Shown one piece after another: positions 60,933 to 64,000 of a stretch of 64,000 nucleotides of DNA. This stretch comes from Streptomyces sp. ISL-43 (GTDB lineage: Bacteria; Actinomycetota; Actinomycetes; Streptomycetales; Streptomycetaceae): the NCBI RefSeq assembly GCF_018614195.1, contig NZ_JAGGOT010000018.1:31345-95344 (forward strand), written 5' to 3'. Position 1 is the stretch's first letter; the number at the start of each line of letters is the position of its first letter. A program made the translations under genes and the position numbers. The notes below the pieces were generated by a model. The model was not told the DNA's origin, did not search any database, and saw only the letters and a list, made by a program, of their open reading frames with translations.

Positions 60933-62468
60933 ATGGCTGATCAGGAACTGACCTGGCGGGGCGCGGTCGTGCGGGGGGACCGCTGGCTGTTCGACGTGGT
61001 GGCCCGGCGGCACTGGCCGGGGGCCGACCGGGTGCTTCCGCGGCTCGGGCGGGCCGCGAACCACGGGGTGCTCTGGGGCGGGACCGCCGCGGCGGTCACC
61101 GTCCTGGGCTCGGCCGGGGCCCGCAAGGCCGCCGTGCGCGGGCTCGCCTCGCTGGCGCTGGCCTCCGCCACCATCAACACCGTCGGCAAGTGGTCCGTAC
61201 GGCGGCCGCGCCCGGTGCTGGACGGGGTGCCCGCCGTGCGGCAGCTGACCACACAGCCGCGGACCACCTCCTTCCCCTCGGGGCACTCGGCGTCCGCGTT
61301 CGCCTTCACCGCCGGGGTGGCCCTGGAGTCCCCGGTCTGGGGCGCCGCGCTGGCTCCGGTCGCCGCCTCCGTCGCCTTCTCCCGGGTGTACACCGGGGTC
61401 CACTACCCCTCCGACGTGATCGCGGGCGCGGCTCTCGGGGTGGCGGCCGGGCTCGTCGTACGCCGCCTCACGCGGGACGCCGTAGAGGCCCGGATCGTGC
61501 CGGGTGACGAGCGGCCGGCCCCCGCCGCGCCGGCGCTGCCCGACGGCTCCGGGCTCACGGTCGTGGTCAACACCGGATCGGGCACGGCCGCCGTGGCGGG
61601 GCTCGACGCGGTGCGGGAGCGGCTGCCGAAGGCCGAGCTCGTCGAGTGCGAGGGGCCGCAGCTCGCCGCCGAACTGGCCTCGGCGGCCGCCCGGGCCACC
61701 GTGCTCGGCGTGTGCGGCGGCGACGGCACGGTCAACGCCGCCGCCACCGCCGCGCTGCGCGCCGGGATCCCGCTGGCGGTGTTCCCCGGCGGCACGCTCA
61801 ACCACTTCGCACTCGACCTCGGCCTGGCCGGCACCGAGGACACCTGCCGGGCCGTGGAGGCCGGGCATGCGGTCCGCATCGGCGTCGGCCGCTTCACCCC
61901 GGGCCCGGGCGCAGGCACGGGCGCAGGCACGGGCGGTCAGGGCGGTCAGGACGGCACGGACCCCGAGGACACGAGGGCCGGGTACTTCCTGAACAACTTC
62001 AGCATCGGGGCCTACCCGGAGCTGCTGGGCCACCGGCTCCGCTGGGCACCCCGGATCGGGGGCGGTCCCGCCGCCCTGCTGGCGGCCTGGCGGGTGCTGC
62101 GCGCCCAGCGCCCCGTACGGCTCAGGCTGGCCGGCCGCCCGCGCAGCGTCTGGCTGCTCTTCGCGGGCAACGGCACCTACCAGGGCACGGGCCCGGCGCC
62201 CCGCTACCGCAAGAGCCTCGGGGAGGGCCTGCTCGACGTCCGGCTCGTCTACGGCGGCGGCCGCCCCGGCCCCCGCCTGCTCGCCGCCGCCTTCGCGGGC
62301 CCGCTGACCCGCTCACCGGTCCACGTCGCCACCCGGCTGCGCAGCCTGCGCGTCGGCGACATCCCGGCCGGCACCCCGCTCGCCTACGACGGCGAATACG
62401 CGCGCGCCCCGGCCGCCCTCGTCCTGGACGAGCTCCCGGACGCCCTCACGGTGTACCGCCCACGCTGA
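60933..62468 (+). CDS. PAP2 phosphatase - diacylglycerol kinase-like fusion
   Basis: The 511-residue product joins two lipid-head-group domains. An N-terminal PAP2 (type 2 phosphatidic acid phosphatase) membrane domain (about 30-175) has the KWSVRRPRP, FPSGHSASAFAF and SRVYTGVHYPSDV motifs. A DAGK/LCB5-like kinase domain (about 190-500) has VVVNTGSG, the nucleotide motif CGGDGTVNAAA (about 260) and FPGGTLNHFA. Such fusions could interconvert phosphatidate, diacylglycerol or undecaprenyl-type lipids. A Gly-rich insertion at about 325-350 lies in the kinase part. Confidence 0.85.
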   Translation: MADQELTWRGAVVRGDRWLFDVVARRHWPGADRVLPRLGRAANHGVLWGGTAAAVTVLGSAGARKAAVRGLASLALASATINTVGKWSVRRPRPVLDGVPAVRQLTTQPRTTSFPSGHSASAFAFTAGVALESPVWGAALAPVAASVAFSRVYTGVHYPSDVIAGAALGVAAGLVVRRLTRDAVEARIVPGDERPAPAAPALPDGSGLTVVVNTGSGTAAVAGLDAVRERLPKAELVECEGPQLAAELASAAARATVLGVCGGDGTVNAAATAALRAGIPLAVFPGGTLNHFALDLGLAGTEDTCRAVEAGHAVRIGVGRFTPGPGAGTGAGTGGQGGQDGTDPEDTRAGYFLNNFSIGAYPELLGHRLRWAPRIGGGPAALLAAWRVLRAQRPVRLRLAGRPRSVWLLFAGNGTYQGTGPAPRYRKSLGEGLLDVRLVYGGGRPGPRLLAAAFAGPLTRSPVHVATRLRSLRVGDIPAGTPLAYDGEYARAPAALVLDELPDALTVYRPR

Positions 62469-62522
62469 CGCAGCGTGCCCCGGGACGCGCCCGGCACAAC
62501 GGCCCCGGGCTGCCGCCGCCCC

Positions 62523-63068
62523 TCAGGCCTCCACGCCCAGATCGGCCCGCATCGCGCCCCGCAGGCCCTCCCAGCGCCCCGAGAGTGCGATGAGCTCGGC
62601 GTGGATCTCCTCGAACGAACCGCGCGGCTCGGGAGCCCCCTCCGACAGCCGCATCGTCCGGGCGTAGGCCCCCGCCATGCCCTTCGTCATCAGGTCCAGC
62701 TCCACGAGCACGGCGGCCGAAGCGATCATCTGCGCCTCGGCGAAGGCGGCGTGGTGGGCGTTGCGGGCCTCCTCCACCGCCGCCCGTTCCTGTGGGTCGA
62801 CCTGCTCCCGGTGCACGACCCACAGGAAGTACATGAGGGCGATCCGGTACCGCCGGTACGCGGCGTTCGCCGCCGTGTAGCACTCGCGCCGGCGGGCCAG
62901 ATCCGCCAGTTCCTGCTCCCGCACCCACCGTGTGTGGGCCACTTGTTGCTCCCGCTCGAACTGCGCCGCCTGCACGCGCGCCAGCATCCGCTGCGACAGC
63001 AGGGTCGCCAGCAGCGTCCCGGCCACACCGACGACGGCGGCGCCGAGCGCGATCAGCCCGTTGTCCAT
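62523..63068 (-). CDS. Small membrane-anchored protein, unknown
   Basis: The 181-residue product starts with a hydrophobic helix (IALGAAVVGVAGTLLATLLS), followed by a long charged helix region likely to form a coiled coil (about 30-75) and more helical sequence. It has no known domain. The ATG at 63068 follows GGTGGGGGG. It converges with the PAP2 gene. Confidence 0.65.
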   Translation of the reverse strand: MDNGLIALGAAVVGVAGTLLATLLSQRMLARVQAAQFEREQQVAHTRWVREQELADLARRRECYTAANAAYRRYRIALMYFLWVVHREQVDPQERAAVEEARNAHHAAFAEAQMIASAAVLVELDLMTKGMAGAYARTMRLSEGAPEPRGSFEEIHAELIALSGRWEGLRGAMRADLGVEA

Positions 63069-63418
63069 GTTCCCCCCACCTCGGCCGCAGACCCCCGGCC
63101 GCTCCCCGTTGAGCGTCATCCTGCCGTGAGGTACGGAGCTCCGGGGGCCCTTTCCCGGACCCGGACCCGGACCCGGCCGGGCCGGGCCGGGCTGAAACCG
63201 GGCCGGGCCCTCAATGTGTGGCGGCCCCGCCTCCGGCCCGGGCAGGGTGCCGGGTGATGCGCGACGAAGACGAGAGGCCCGGGAGGGGGTCGCGGCCCCA
63301 CTGCCGCCATCCGCGCGGTCTTCCCACCGCGGCTCCCCGCGCTGCCTCACAGCTCGCGCCCAGCGTGCTGAGCTGAGCTGACGCGCCATGCGCCGGGCGC
63401 CACGAAAGGGAGCGGACA
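63069..63418. other. Intergenic region upstream of mscL
   Basis: I see no gene in these 350 bases. It contains short tandem repeats at 63154-63194 (three GGACCC units, then GGCCGGGCCGGGCC-type units) and the likely mscL promoter near its right end. Confidence 0.5.
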
Positions 63419-63868
63419 GTGCTCAAAGGCTTCAAGAACTTCCTCATGCGCGGTGACATCATCACCATCGCCGTCGGACTGGTCATCGCGCTGGCTTTCT
63501 CGACGCTGATCAAAGCGTTCACCGACTATGTGATCAACCCGGTCGTCGCCCGCCTTCAGGGCGGCGAGTCCACCGGGCTCGGGTGGCAGCTCGGCGAGGA
63601 GGGGAACGACGCGACCTACCTCGACCTGGGCCAGTTCATCTCGGCCCTGATCTACTTCGTCATCTTCATGGCGGTCATCTACTTCTGTGTCGTGGTGCCG
63701 TACAAGCGCTACCAGGCCCGCCGCGGCGTCACCGCCTTCGGGGAACCCGGTCCGGTCAAGACCTGTCCGGCTTGCCTCTCCGAGGATCTGCCTGCGGCGG
63801 CGAGCAAGTGCCGCTACTGCGCCACCGAGCAGCCGCCGACCGTCGGCGCCGGAGCTCAACGGGCGTAG
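63419..63868 (+). CDS. mscL: Large-conductance mechanosensitive channel with zinc-ribbon tail
   Basis: MscL opens under membrane tension to protect against osmotic downshock. The 149-residue product has MLKGFKNFLMRGDIITIAVGLVIALAFSTLIKAFTDYVINPVV (first pore helix) and a second helix LISALIYFVIFMAVIYFCVVVPYKRYQ-like. The C-terminal part adds C116-x2-C119 and C131-x2-C134, a zinc-ribbon-like pair that is not in the E. coli form. The GTG start at 63419 lies 13 bases after a GGGAG. Confidence 0.88.
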   Translation: MLKGFKNFLMRGDIITIAVGLVIALAFSTLIKAFTDYVINPVVARLQGGESTGLGWQLGEEGNDATYLDLGQFISALIYFVIFMAVIYFCVVVPYKRYQARRGVTAFGEPGPVKTCPACLSEDLPAAASKCRYCATEQPPTVGAGAQRA

Positions 63869-63912
63869 GGAGGCGGGCCTGCCGTCCACGCTTCCTCGGG
63901 GACCATGGACAG

Positions 63913-64000
63913 CTACCGCTCCCGCAGGTGGTACGGGCTGATCTCCTCGTACCGGTCGTCAGACGCTGGGTCGCTAGTCGCTAGTGCTGCTCCGCACAAG
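63913..64000 (-). CDS. 3' end of an unidentified gene running off the window
   Basis: On the minus strand a frame is open from the window edge to a TAG at 63913-63915, ending DDRYEEISPYHLRER. It is about 28 codons, too short for a family call, and the codon bias is only moderately supportive. It may be a real gene end, since it lies just beyond the mscL stop in a convergent layout. Confidence 0.35.
   Translation of the reverse strand, partial: LCGAALATSDPASDDRYEEISPYHLRER

Noticed and set aside
63905..64000. Plus-strand frame open to the window end after mscL
   Set aside because: It has no ribosome binding site and a Ser/Arg-rich low-quality translation. The minus-strand frame over the same bases looks more like a gene end.

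Overview
The window reads as a Streptomyces chromosome segment. It has very high G+C with strong third-position bias, GTG starts and GTGA/ATGA stop-start overlaps are common, and several Streptomyces core genes are present: copZ-copA beside citA and recD2, the sporulation genes dynA-dynB-ssbB, a tRNA-Arg and mscL. There is no rRNA, CRISPR array, integrase or transposase.

Left part (1-7.8 kb): the end of an aldehyde dehydrogenase gene, a small secreted protein, a secreted S37 tripeptidyl aminopeptidase, a Tat-exported GH3 hexosaminidase, and a LysR regulator divergent from an EamA exporter.

Biosynthetic island (about 7.8-26 kb): a divergent LuxR-type regulator faces a run of genes on the plus strand, most of them translationally coupled. 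In order these are a 46-codon secreted-type peptide, a haem-oxygenase-like diiron oxidase (HDO), a GNAT, an isochorismatase-fold hydrolase, complete HypE and HypF homologues, a diaminobutyrate-type class III aminotransferase, a partial cyclase-family protein, an MHS-type MFS carrier, an M20 amidohydrolase, an ATP-grasp ligase, a large protein with two ATP-grasp-type halves, an MFS exporter with a TTA codon, a MocR-like aminotransferase and a SnoaL-like protein. HypE and HypF normally make the cyanide ligand of NiFe hydrogenases, but no hydrogenase or other hyp gene is present. I infer a pathway that activates carbamoyl phosphate to a thiocarbamate or thiocyanate on HypE and uses it on an amino acid, perhaps diaminobutyrate, which the ATP-grasp ligases then build into a small peptide. 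This is the strongest candidate here for an undescribed system.

Core block (26-38 kb): a DUF937 protein, recD2, citrate synthase, the CopA-CopZ copper module with a CsoR-type operator, a decayed cation/proton antiporter gene, and a TetR regulator divergent from an MMPL exporter.

Inositol catabolism (38-46 kb): iolG and an iolE-like gene run leftward, and iolC-iolB-iolD-mmsA run rightward, together leading from myo-inositol to acetyl-CoA or propionyl-CoA. iolB carries an in-frame insertion of a palindromic Streptomyces-type repeat.

Right part (46-64 kb): an alpha/beta hydrolase, a DUF916/WxL-like surface pair, a subtilisin, a GNAT, a deaminase, small membrane proteins, a permease remnant, a secreted phospholipase A2, tRNA-Arg(TCT), dynA-dynB-ssbB, a thioester-domain-like wall protein that has lost its reactive cysteine, a PAP2-lipid kinase fusion, and mscL with a C-terminal zinc ribbon.
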